Assembly: GCA_030622755.1 (NCBI GenBank)
Contig: JAUXFT010000017.1
Span: 1-33,101 of the forward strand
DNA from: Aestuariirhabdus sp.
Lineage (GTDB): Bacteria > Pseudomonadota > Gammaproteobacteria > Pseudomonadales > Aestuariirhabdaceae
Reading direction: 5' to 3'
Length of the DNA: 33,101 nt
Shown: positions 26,619 through 33,101 of the stretch, piece by piece
Numbering within the stretch: position 1 is the stretch's first letter
How the letters are laid out: each line of letters begins with the position of its first letter
Notes under the pieces: generated by a model
The model's database searches: none
What the model was told of the DNA's origin: nothing
The model's input: only the letters and a program-made list of their open reading frames with translations
Program-made: the position numbers and the translations under genes

Positions 26619-26953
26619 TTATTCTATGAGCAACTGATACTTCTCACTCATTACTATCAGGATTGCCTTGTACAAGCTATCCAGCTTTGAATAATGTCCT
26701 TAACTGCATAATTTTCATCTTAGTCACTCTCTTCGCCAGTCTTCGTAACATACTTGGTAAAATACTTGGAAGGAGTAACACGGGGGATCATTAACACTAC
26801 AACAACCCTGACGCGAAAGCCTATCTTTGATGATATCGTTATAAAAACTGCACTCTGCAAAGGCTTAGCGTAAAATTCTATTAAAAGCGGCCAGCTCAAC
26901 ATGCGCTCTTCGGGCCACACTACCACCCACTTCACAATGCCTTAACTTCTACA
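26619..26953. other. Gene-free stretch upstream of dusA
   Basis: About 335 bases. A 71-aa minus-strand frame (26720-26935) has no ribosome site or recognisable domain. AAGCCT and AGGCTT flank an AT-rich stretch just before dusA, where a TAAAAT near 26893 may be a -10 with no good -35. The 5' end of dusA is a known integration site for some mobile elements, but I see no integrase remnant here. Confidence 0.3.
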
Positions 26954-27931
26954 ATGCTAAATCGAACATTTTGCGTAGCTCCCATGATGGACTGGACCGA
27001 TCGTCATCAACGTTTTTTCTTAAGACTGATCAGCCAGCACACATTACTGTATACCGAGATGGTAACCACGGGAGCCCTCATCTTTGGCGATCGCACCCGC
27101 TTTTTACAGTACAACCCTGAGGAACATCCCGTTGCACTGCAAATTGGAGGGAGTGACCCCTCAGATCTCGCCCAATGCGCCCGATTCGCAGAAGAATACG
27201 GTTATGACGAGATCAACCTGAATGTCGGCTGCCCCAGCGATCGAGTGCAAAACGGTCGAATTGGCGCCTGTCTGATGGCAGAACCGCAAACTGTCGCCGA
27301 TGGCATCAAAGCGATGCAAGATGTCGTCGACATACCTGTGACGGTTAAACACAGGATAGGAATTAATGGACGCGAATCTTTTGAAGAACTGGTTGAATTT
27401 GTTGGCACCGTAGCAAACGCTGACTGTAAAACATTTATTGTTCACGCCCGCATTGCCGTACTTGAAGGATTAAGCCCTAAACAAAACAGAGACGTCCCTC
27501 CCTTGAAATACGACTGGGTCTATCAACTAAAGAGGGAATTCCCCGATCTTGAGATTTTGATTAATGGCGGCATCACTACCCTCGATGAATGTGAACAACA
27601 CCTGCTAAGCACGGATGGTGTCATGATCGGTCGGGAGGCCTACCATAACCCTTATCTCTTAGCAGAAGTTGATCGTCGCTTTTTTGGTACCAATACAACA
27701 GCGCTGAATCGCTTTGAGATAATAGAAAAGCTTGTGCCTTATATTGAGCGACAACTCACTCAGGGCACACACCTGCAACATATTACCCGTCACATTCTCG
27801 GGCTTTTTCACCATCAGCCTGGCGCCAAACGCTTTCGCCGCCACCTCAGTGAAAACGCGTGGAAAAAAGGGGCAACCGTTGATACGCTGATAACCGCTGT
27901 GAGCTTATGTGATCAACAAGTTACTCATTGA
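26954..27931 (+). CDS. dusA: tRNA-dihydrouridine(20/20a) synthase
   Basis: An FMN enzyme that reduces uridine at positions 20/20a of the tRNA D-loop. It has 325 aa, the usual DusA length. The flavin barrel begins VAPMMDWTDRHQR; NLNVGCPSDRVQNGRIGACLM carries the catalytic cysteine; VKHRIGIN and TFIVHARIAVLEGLSPKQNR are characteristic of DusA rather than DusB or DusC. INGGI and IGREAYHNPY bind the phosphate of FMN. The start has no strong ribosome site. It lies 66 bases before tal on the same strand. Confidence 0.95.
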   Translation: MLNRTFCVAPMMDWTDRHQRFFLRLISQHTLLYTEMVTTGALIFGDRTRFLQYNPEEHPVALQIGGSDPSDLAQCARFAEEYGYDEINLNVGCPSDRVQNGRIGACLMAEPQTVADGIKAMQDVVDIPVTVKHRIGINGRESFEELVEFVGTVANADCKTFIVHARIAVLEGLSPKQNRDVPPLKYDWVYQLKREFPDLEILINGGITTLDECEQHLLSTDGVMIGREAYHNPYLLAEVDRRFFGTNTTALNRFEIIEKLVPYIERQLTQGTHLQHITRHILGLFHHQPGAKRFRRHLSENAWKKGATVDTLITAVSLCDQQVTH

Positions 27932-27997
27932 AAGATCTGCGGTACTGCACTGCATTATCGCCGTGATACACTTCCTCTAACATTGTCTGGAGGTAAC

Positions 27998-28963
27998 ATG
28001 TCGAACCCAACCCAACTGGATCAACTCAAACAACTGACGACCGTTGTTGCTGATACTGGCGACATCGAAGCAATAAAACGCTACATGCCGGTTGATGCAA
28101 CTACCAACCCCTCTTTACTCTTAAAAGCGGCTGGCATGGAGCAATATCGCCCCCTCATTTTACAAGCCATCGAGTGGGCAAGGTCCCAACCGGGAGATAG
28201 CAACCAGCAATTAGCGTGGTGCGTCGATAAACTTGCCACCGATATTGGTCGCGAGATCCTCCATGTTATTCCTGGTCGCATCTCGACTGAAGTTGATGCC
28301 CGGTTATCGTTTGACCAGGCAGCAACAATTGAAAGAGCCCATAGACTCATCGACCTTTACGGTAATGCGGGCATAAATCCAGATCGGGTCCTGATTAAAA
28401 TAGCCGCTACCTGGGAAGGCATTCGAGCCGCGGAACATCTTGAGCGGCAGGGCATTAATTGCAATCTCACCCTGTTATTCGGCTTCGGTCAAGCCCAGGC
28501 CTGTGCAGACGCCGGAGTTTACCTTATCTCACCGTTTGTAGGTCGAATTTTAGACTGGTACAAAGCCCACACGGGGCGAAGCAGCTACCCAGCCTCCGAA
28601 GATCCGGGAGTTCTATCTGTTTCCCGTATTTTTAATTATTACAAAGCTCACGGGTATAATACGGTTGTAATGGGAGCCAGCTTCCGTAGCATTGATGAAA
28701 TCCGTCATCTGACGGGCTGCGATCGACTCACTATTAGCCCCGGGCTATTGGATGAACTGGAAAACAGTACCGCTCCCCTGCCCCAAAAGTTATTCGCCGA
28801 ATCTCCAATCAGCGAAGACCCCCAACATACTCTGAATGAAAATGAGTTTCGCTGGGCGCAAAACGAAGACGCCATGACCTGCGAAAAACTCGCTGAAGGA
28901 ATCCGTACCTTTGCGCGGGATCAGGTGAAATTAGAAAAGCTGCTGCAAGGATTAGGAGGCTAA
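27998..28963 (+). CDS. tal: Transaldolase
   Basis: Pentose-phosphate enzyme that moves a dihydroxyacetone unit between sugar phosphates. It has 321 aa. The Schiff-base lysine lies in [18 protein letters not shown] (about 130-147). Other marks are [15 protein letters not shown] at the N-terminus and [14 protein letters not shown]. The ATG at 27998 is chosen because a perfect GGAGG lies four bases before it; an in-frame start 15 bases earlier would bury this site. The TerB-like gene begins three bases after its stop, so the two are co-translated. Confidence 0.96.
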   Translation: MSNPTQLDQLKQLTTVVADTGDIEAIKRYMPVDATTNPSLLLKAAGMEQYRPLILQAIEWARSQPGDSNQQLAWCVDKLATDIGREILHVIPGRISTEVDARLSFDQAATIERAHRLIDLYGNAGINPDRVLIKIAATWEGIRAAEHLERQGINCNLTLLFGFGQAQACADAGVYLISPFVGRILDWYKAHTGRSSYPASEDPGVLSVSRIFNYYKAHGYNTVVMGASFRSIDEIRHLTGCDRLTISPGLLDELENSTAPLPQKLFAESPISEDPQHTLNENEFRWAQNEDAMTCEKLAEGIRTFARDQVKLEKLLQGLGG

Positions 28964-28966
28964 ATC

Positions 28967-29428
28967 ATGCTTGGCTCCCTCAAACAGTTTTTTGAGCAGT
29001 TTAATGCAGCAGCCGATGAGCAAGACCAACAGCACAGCATCGAGTTAGCCTGTGCCGTTCTTCTCATGGAGATCAGCAAGGCTGATGCCAACATCAGTAA
29101 TGAAGAGGTCAAAAACATTCGCCACTTGCTTGAAAACAGCATGAAAGTTAACCCTGAAGAGCTGGATGAACTTTTAACGCTCGCTCAACAACAATCCGAA
29201 CAAGCAACATCTCTCTACCCATTCACCCAGATGATCAACGAACAGTTCGAATACCAGGATAAAATAGAACTCATGCGATCTATGTGGAATGTTGCCTACA
29301 CAGATGGCCGACTGGACAAATACGAAGAATACCAAATACGCAAGCTATCCGATCTTCTTTATATTGCGCACGGTGATTTCATTCGAACCAAGCTGGACGT
29401 GTTAACCCTCCGAGAAGAAGGATCCTAA
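28967..29428 (+). CDS. TerB-like protein
   Basis: A 153-aa all-helical protein. Two acidic stretches, KADANISNEEV and TDGRLDKYEEYQIRK, give the TerB/tellurite-resistance fold pattern expected to bind metal. Its ribosome site AGGAGG lies inside the last codons of tal, so translation is coupled. A link to tellurite is unlikely without the other ter genes; the role of lone TerB proteins is unclear. Confidence 0.85.
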   Translation: MLGSLKQFFEQFNAAADEQDQQHSIELACAVLLMEISKADANISNEEVKNIRHLLENSMKVNPEELDELLTLAQQQSEQATSLYPFTQMINEQFEYQDKIELMRSMWNVAYTDGRLDKYEEYQIRKLSDLLYIAHGDFIRTKLDVLTLREEGS

Positions 29429-29611
29429 ACGTCGTTACGAAGAAGACGGAGGAAGTTTGTGGCCCCTGAAATCATCGAGTCCAGTACATTCGCGATGGAG
29501 GGGACTGCAGACTGCTTGCCAATAGCAGGGGGACTAAAAACCAAAGATCACTATAAGGAATAACAACCCAGAACTTCACCAGAAAACTTATCAGCACATT
29601 AAATCCAATAG

Positions 29612-30109
29612 CTAACCAGCAGTTTTATTACTCTTTTCCAGCGTTTTAACAAAATTATGAAAAGTATCTTGATTGGCTTCATTGAGGCTCATAAGAACTC
29701 GGTGAGCATCCAGAACATGCTCCTTTACGACTTGCTCAGAGCAGTCTGAACAGGCGATATCCTCATAAGAGCTGCAACACTCTTCACTCACCTCAGAAAG
29801 ATTAAATACCCGATCAAAACCCATACTCAACAGAATACGCGTAATATCATTATTACTGGATACAATTTTGGGCACATGAGAAAAACGTTTTTTTGCCTGG
29901 ATAGATAACTTAGCCAATAACCCCAGAGACGTACTATCGATGCCTTCGGTCTCAGTTAGATCGATTAACACCGATTTGAAATCCGCATCTGAATACATCT
30001 GCTCCAAAAATGTATCCAATGCATTGCAAAGGGTCAGTCGTACATCACCAATAAACTTCAGGGTGTATACGCCATCAGCCTTAGCCACCTGAATTTTTCC
30101 AGTTTTCAT
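29612..30109 (-). CDS. STAS-domain anti-sigma-factor antagonist with a cysteine-rich tail
   Basis: A 165-aa partner-switch protein. The STAS domain (about 5-105) has IDLTETEGIDSTSLG, where S59 is the likely phosphorylated serine (the SpoIIAA-like DSxxLG motif). Beyond the domain, C111, C112, C120 and C123 (CC-x7-C-x2-C) form a cluster unusual for this family, followed by a helical tail. It is co-translated with the upstream response-regulator phosphatase through an ATGA overlap (30106-30109), so that phosphatase should dephosphorylate it. The cognate kinase/anti-sigma partner is not in the window. Confidence 0.85.
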   Translation of the reverse strand: MKTGKIQVAKADGVYTLKFIGDVRLTLCNALDTFLEQMYSDADFKSVLIDLTETEGIDSTSLGLLAKLSIQAKKRFSHVPKIVSSNNDITRILLSMGFDRVFNLSEVSEECCSSYEDIACSDCSEQVVKEHVLDAHRVLMSLNEANQDTFHNFVKTLEKSNKTAG

Positions 30110-31314
30110 CTAACCTTCCTGCTCAAAACCATAACAGCAATATCATCCGGTGCTTCCAGTTGCTCATCGAGTTTAAACGCAGATTTAATTGCTTCTAAAC
30201 TCCTGTTGCCACCTACTTTAGACAACAAAAGTGCTTCTTTATCATCCAGGCTCTGCTCCGGGAACAACTCCAGAATACCATCAGAGAATGTTACCAGGCT
30301 AAACGAATCCGGCAACTCCACAACGTAATTCTCATATTCGGCCTCTTCAAAAATACCAACCGGAAAGCCACTCCCCTGCAAAAATTCAACCTTTTCATCC
30401 GTTGCGAGAATAGGCAAAGGAAAGTGACCACCTAAAGAATAGGTCAAACGGTTGTTTTTAGTATCAATAATGCCACCAAACATCGTAACGTGCTTACCAA
30501 GATCAGTGTTGAGAAGCCCGCGATTCAGTGAATCAAGAATCTCAGAAGGAAGTATCTCGGCATCACCACCTCTCGCACGATACTCGCTACGCAAGCGGAA
30601 CGTCATGTGCTTCAGTAATATTGTCACAAAAGCGGATGATGCACCGTGACCGGAGACGTCAGCAAGATAGAAGCCAAACGAGTGATTGTTAAGAGGGATG
30701 AAATCAACGAAATCTCCACTCAAATAAAGAGATGGACAAATATGATAATCAAAAAGGTAACCATCAATTTCGAGGGGTGATTCTGGTAATAATTTCTGCT
30801 GTACCTGTCGGCCTGCTCGCTGATCCTCCTGAAGCTCTGCAAGACTCTCCTGCAAACTACTGACCACTGCTTCCAGATTTTCGCGATATGTCAGATTATC
30901 ACGTTCAAGCTGCAATTTTTGCAGTGAAAGCGAAACCGAATGTTTGAGCATTGCGAGATCAAGAATGGGCTTGATCAGGTAGTCACTAGCACCTAAACGT
31001 AAAGCATCAACGACGTCAGACATAACTCCCGCACCGGACACCACTATCACAGGTGTTTGCGGAAAAGATTCCCTGATCGCTTTTAACAATGACAGCCCAT
31101 CCATTTTGGGCATATGAAGATCACTAATGACCACATCAGGGTCGTGCTGTTTGATTAGATCAAGACCGGATTGACTGGTTGCAGCCTGTAGTACCCTGAA
31201 GCCACTATCTTCAAGATAAGCCACCAGACTCTCCCGAAACACGGCTTCGTCGTCAATCACCAGCAGAGTATTGCCCGCAGGATTCATAACCTTTTCCAAG
31301 CTACCTCGTGACAT
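30106..31314 (-). CDS. Response regulator with RsbU/SpoIIE-type PP2C phosphatase
   Basis: A 402-aa cytoplasmic signalling protein. The receiver domain (about 15-135) has phosphoacceptor D65 in SDLHMPKMDG and K115 in DYLIKP. A coiled linker (about 125-170) precedes a PP2C-like phosphatase domain with GDFVDF, DVSGHGASSAFVT and SDGILELF metal-binding motifs. Phosphorylation of the receiver should switch the phosphatase that acts on the STAS protein encoded next, coupled by ATGA. I recall a similar pair between tal and vacJ/mlaA in Pseudomonas. An ATG at 31287 preceded by GGAAAAGG is an alternative start. Confidence 0.9.
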   Translation of the reverse strand: MSRGSLEKVMNPAGNTLLVIDDEAVFRESLVAYLEDSGFRVLQAATSQSGLDLIKQHDPDVVISDLHMPKMDGLSLLKAIRESFPQTPVIVVSGAGVMSDVVDALRLGASDYLIKPILDLAMLKHSVSLSLQKLQLERDNLTYRENLEAVVSSLQESLAELQEDQRAGRQVQQKLLPESPLEIDGYLFDYHICPSLYLSGDFVDFIPLNNHSFGFYLADVSGHGASSAFVTILLKHMTFRLRSEYRARGGDAEILPSEILDSLNRGLLNTDLGKHVTMFGGIIDTKNNRLTYSLGGHFPLPILATDEKVEFLQGSGFPVGIFEEAEYENYVVELPDSFSLVTFSDGILELFPEQSLDDKEALLLSKVGGNRSLEAIKSAFKLDEQLEAPDDIAVMVLSRKVR

Positions 31315-31730
31315 CTCTGTGATAAGTCAGTGTGTCAGTTATTGTTAGTTGCAGGCACTAAGAAGGCGACCTGCTGTATGCTGCGAGAAATTATTGACAA
31401 GCTCTCTAGCCCCCAGCTAGAGCGTAAACCTTACTCCCTTCCAGGGTACGTATCAAGGCTATATCCTAGAGCATGAAGTAAGCTTGAATTGTTCATGGAT
31501 TTTGTAGAATGGAGAGCCCGGAGAGGACAAATAATCCCGGATAGGGCCTCTCTTCAGAAAGGGATCGCAGTAACGAATGGACTAATGAAAAACTAGCTAT
31601 TCAGGATAGAGAAATAAGCTTCAATCTTGTTCTTTAATTGTTTCTCTAGCAAATAACAGCAGAAGGTGCTCCACTGCTATTGGCTCAAAACTCAATGAGT
31701 TTAGAACATCTAAAATCAAAGCGTGCTGGA
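31315..31730. other. Intergenic stretch with hairpin and GGA-rich segment
   Basis: About 415 bases with no plausible gene. TTGACA occurs at 31394-31399 on the plus strand without a good -10. CTCTAGC/GCTAGAG (31404-31410 with 31416-31422) is a perfect 7-bp hairpin with a 5-base loop. Positions 31497-31606 on the plus strand hold eight GGA triplets, several as ATGGA or AGGA, with GAGAGCCC facing GGGCCTCTC around some of them. This recalls Csr/Rsm-type sponge RNAs, but no clear promoter or terminator is seen. Confidence 0.3.
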
Positions 31731-32420
31731 TTAAAAGTCATCCTCAAGCTCTTCACCTGTGATAGCAAAATGTCTAGATTGCAAATATGCTTCACGGATA
31801 AAACTGTATTTATCTCCAATTATAAGATCTTCAGCTTTCAACAAATGCGCCCGTTTATCGATGATCATCCCCGCCCTTAACACCAAACGAACGCCTTCAT
31901 CATCAATAAGATTGCCAGCCCACAGCAAGCTTTGCGGATAGATCATCGCTGCATCACGTACAGTACTGGGACCTAATAAAGGCACCACAAGATAAGGGCC
32001 ATCACCTACACCCCAAATACCGAGCGTAGTGCCCAAATTCGTTTGATCTACAGGAATACCGAAAGAGCCTGACACGTCAACCATGCACAACATGCCCAAC
32101 GTACAGTTAATAACAAAGCGGGCTAATTGCCTGGAGCCACGAACGGGCTCACCCTGCAAGATAAAATTGATGCCGTCAGCCAGGGCATTAGATGTCTCAA
32201 AGAACGTCGTAAATAACTGCCGTATCTGCTCGGGAATCCCGGCGACATAACCTTCTGCAATAGGTTTAAGCACATATTCATCGGCACCCTCATTGAATTG
32301 GAAAATATTCCGATTCATCGACTCCCATGGGTCTGGGTTATGTTCATCTTCAGCTTGGGCAATAGCCGGGTAAAACGACAAAAAAAACACCAAAAAAGGT
32401 GTGACAATCCTGAGCTTCAT
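31731..32420 (-). CDS. mlaA: MlaA (VacJ)-family outer-membrane lipid-asymmetry protein
   Basis: A 229-aa protein of the Mla pathway, which removes misplaced phospholipid from the outer leaflet of the outer membrane. After the signal peptide comes the family core DPWESMNRNIFQFNEGAD, then GIWGVGDGPYLVVPLLGPSTVRDA. Unusually, the signal peptide ends AIAQAED with no lipobox cysteine, so it is probably cut by signal peptidase I and is not a lipoprotein, unlike E. coli MlaA. GGAA precedes the ATG. It follows the FabH-like gene by 50 bases on the same strand. Confidence 0.9.
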   Translation of the reverse strand: MKLRIVTPFLVFFLSFYPAIAQAEDEHNPDPWESMNRNIFQFNEGADEYVLKPIAEGYVAGIPEQIRQLFTTFFETSNALADGINFILQGEPVRGSRQLARFVINCTLGMLCMVDVSGSFGIPVDQTNLGTTLGIWGVGDGPYLVVPLLGPSTVRDAAMIYPQSLLWAGNLIDDEGVRLVLRAGMIIDKRAHLLKAEDLIIGDKYSFIREAYLQSRHFAITGEELEDDF

Positions 32421-32470
32421 TGCCAGTTCCTGCGATAACAGATATTTATTATTTATAGTTTTTTGACTGA

Positions 32471-33101
32471 CTAGACCTTACGCACCACGACACTACCAAT
32501 CGAATAACCTGCACCAAATGAACAGATAACGCCCTGATCACCGGATTTAAGATCGTCCTGGTGTTTATGGAAGGCAATAATTGAACCGGCTGAACTCGTG
32601 TTAGCAAACTCATCAAGGATAATCGGAGCCTCTGCCGCGACAGGGTCTCTTCCCAGCACCTTACGAGCCACCATATTGTTCATATTAATATTGGCCTGGT
32701 GAAGCCAGAGGCGCTTAACGTCCGGGACCGCAACGTTCAAATCAGACAAGTGCGATGAGATCTGGTCAGCCACCATTGGGCAAACCTCTTTAAACACTTT
32801 ACGGCCATTTTGCATAAACAACTTGTCGCGAGCGCCTACACCTTCCTCATCAGCACGATTCAAAAAGCCAAAATTATTTCGAATATTATTAGAATACAAT
32901 GTCTGTAGGCGTGTACCTTGCACTTCAAACTGATGAGCAGAGATCGCATCATCCTTACGCTCAACAATCATGGCAGTACAAACATCACCAAAGATGAAGT
33001 GGCTATCACGATCAGTAAAATCCAAATGCCCGGAACATATTTCAGGGTTAACCAGCAGTACAACTTTTGCAGAGCCACTACGTATTGAATCAGCTGCAGA
33101 C
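32471..33101 (-). CDS. Beta-ketoacyl-ACP synthase III (FabH-like), 5' end cut by window
   Basis: The reading frame stays open to the right edge and continues upstream of the first in-window methionine-like codon with VVLLVNPEICSGH, so the N-terminal part with the catalytic cysteine lies outside. The visible 209 codons are the C-terminal half. HFIFGDVCTAMIVE, the catalytic His in WLHQANINMN and the catalytic Asn in ANTSSAGSI complete the Cys-His-Asn set of condensing enzymes; GAGYSIGSVVVRKV closes the fold. It may be a main FabH or one of the paralogues that use longer acyl starters; the missing half prevents a choice. Confidence 0.88.
   Translation of the reverse strand, partial: SAADSIRSGSAKVVLLVNPEICSGHLDFTDRDSHFIFGDVCTAMIVERKDDAISAHQFEVQGTRLQTLYSNNIRNNFGFLNRADEEGVGARDKLFMQNGRKVFKEVCPMVADQISSHLSDLNVAVPDVKRLWLHQANINMNNMVARKVLGRDPVAAEAPIILDEFANTSSAGSIIAFHKHQDDLKSGDQGVICSFGAGYSIGSVVVRKV

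Noticed and set aside
26720-26935. 71-aa minus-strand frame upstream of dusA
   Set aside because: No ribosome site or family resemblance. I considered a phage or integrase remnant at the dusA hotspot but saw no motif.
31394-31422. TTGACA as a -35 box for a transcript over the GGA-rich region
   Set aside because: No TATAAT-like hexamer at 16-18 bases; the expected place falls in the CTCTAGC/GCTAGAG hairpin.
31424-31434. GTAA-ACC-TTAC palindrome as a GacA box for a putative Rsm RNA
   Set aside because: The spacing does not fit the recalled TGTAAG-N6-CTTACA consensus.

Overview
This window looks like core chromosome of a gammaproteobacterium, most likely a marine or environmental relative of the Pseudomonadales/Cellvibrionales/Oceanospirillales. 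I base this on overall protein character: a Pseudomonas-like GltX, an E. coli DecR-like regulator, GrxA, a SirB2 protein, RmuC, DusA, TalB, and the block tal / STAS / response-regulator phosphatase / MlaA / FabH-like. I recall a similar block in pseudomonads, but I could not check this. No transposase, integrase, phage gene, CRISPR array or rRNA is visible. The one stretch that looks foreign or repetitive is the first ~240 bases, a GC-rich run of nested hairpins just beyond a tRNA terminator.

Layout. Positions 1-240 hold the hairpin element. Positions 264-454 hold a tRNA-Ala(GGC) gene with its own promoter and terminator, followed by gltX, all on the minus strand. After a gene-free gap of about 0.5 kb come a DecR-like Lrp regulator and a SufS-like class V PLP enzyme (2560-4770). 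Next are a propionyl-CoA synthetase (prpE) with two TTGTNNACAA palindromes upstream, and a DUF3422 membrane protein (5087-8462). On the plus strand follow an EF-G paralogue with an altered switch I, grxA and ggt (8648-12993). Then come a nucleoside-deaminase-like gene, a SirB2 protein, and the overlapping membrane operon DUF2157-DUF4401-GDYXXLXY (13006-16589), plus a small two-TM protein. An LtaS/OpgB-type sulfatase-fold transferase (17217-19256) is convergent with a translationally coupled pair: a sialidase-like protein and a polytopic membrane protein (19261-21254). Positions 21448-25913 hold two orphan genes, an all-alpha dUTPase, rmuC and an MDR-family oxidoreductase. Positions 26186-29428 hold an orphan gene, dusA, tal and a TerB-like gene. 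The right end, on the minus strand, carries a STAS/RsbU-type partner-switch pair, mlaA, and the 3' part of a FabH-like synthase cut by the window edge.

How genes may work together. The DecR-like regulator probably controls the adjacent PLP enzyme in cysteine handling. The prpE palindromes fit a GntR-type operator. GrxA and Ggt both act in glutathione metabolism. The response regulator's phosphatase domain should act on the co-translated STAS protein. MlaA and the FabH-like enzyme both concern membrane lipid. No single gene cluster here is clearly a new system. The best leads are the DecR/PLP module, the twin prpE operators, the cysteine cluster in the STAS protein, and a GGA-rich untranslated stretch near 31.5 kb.
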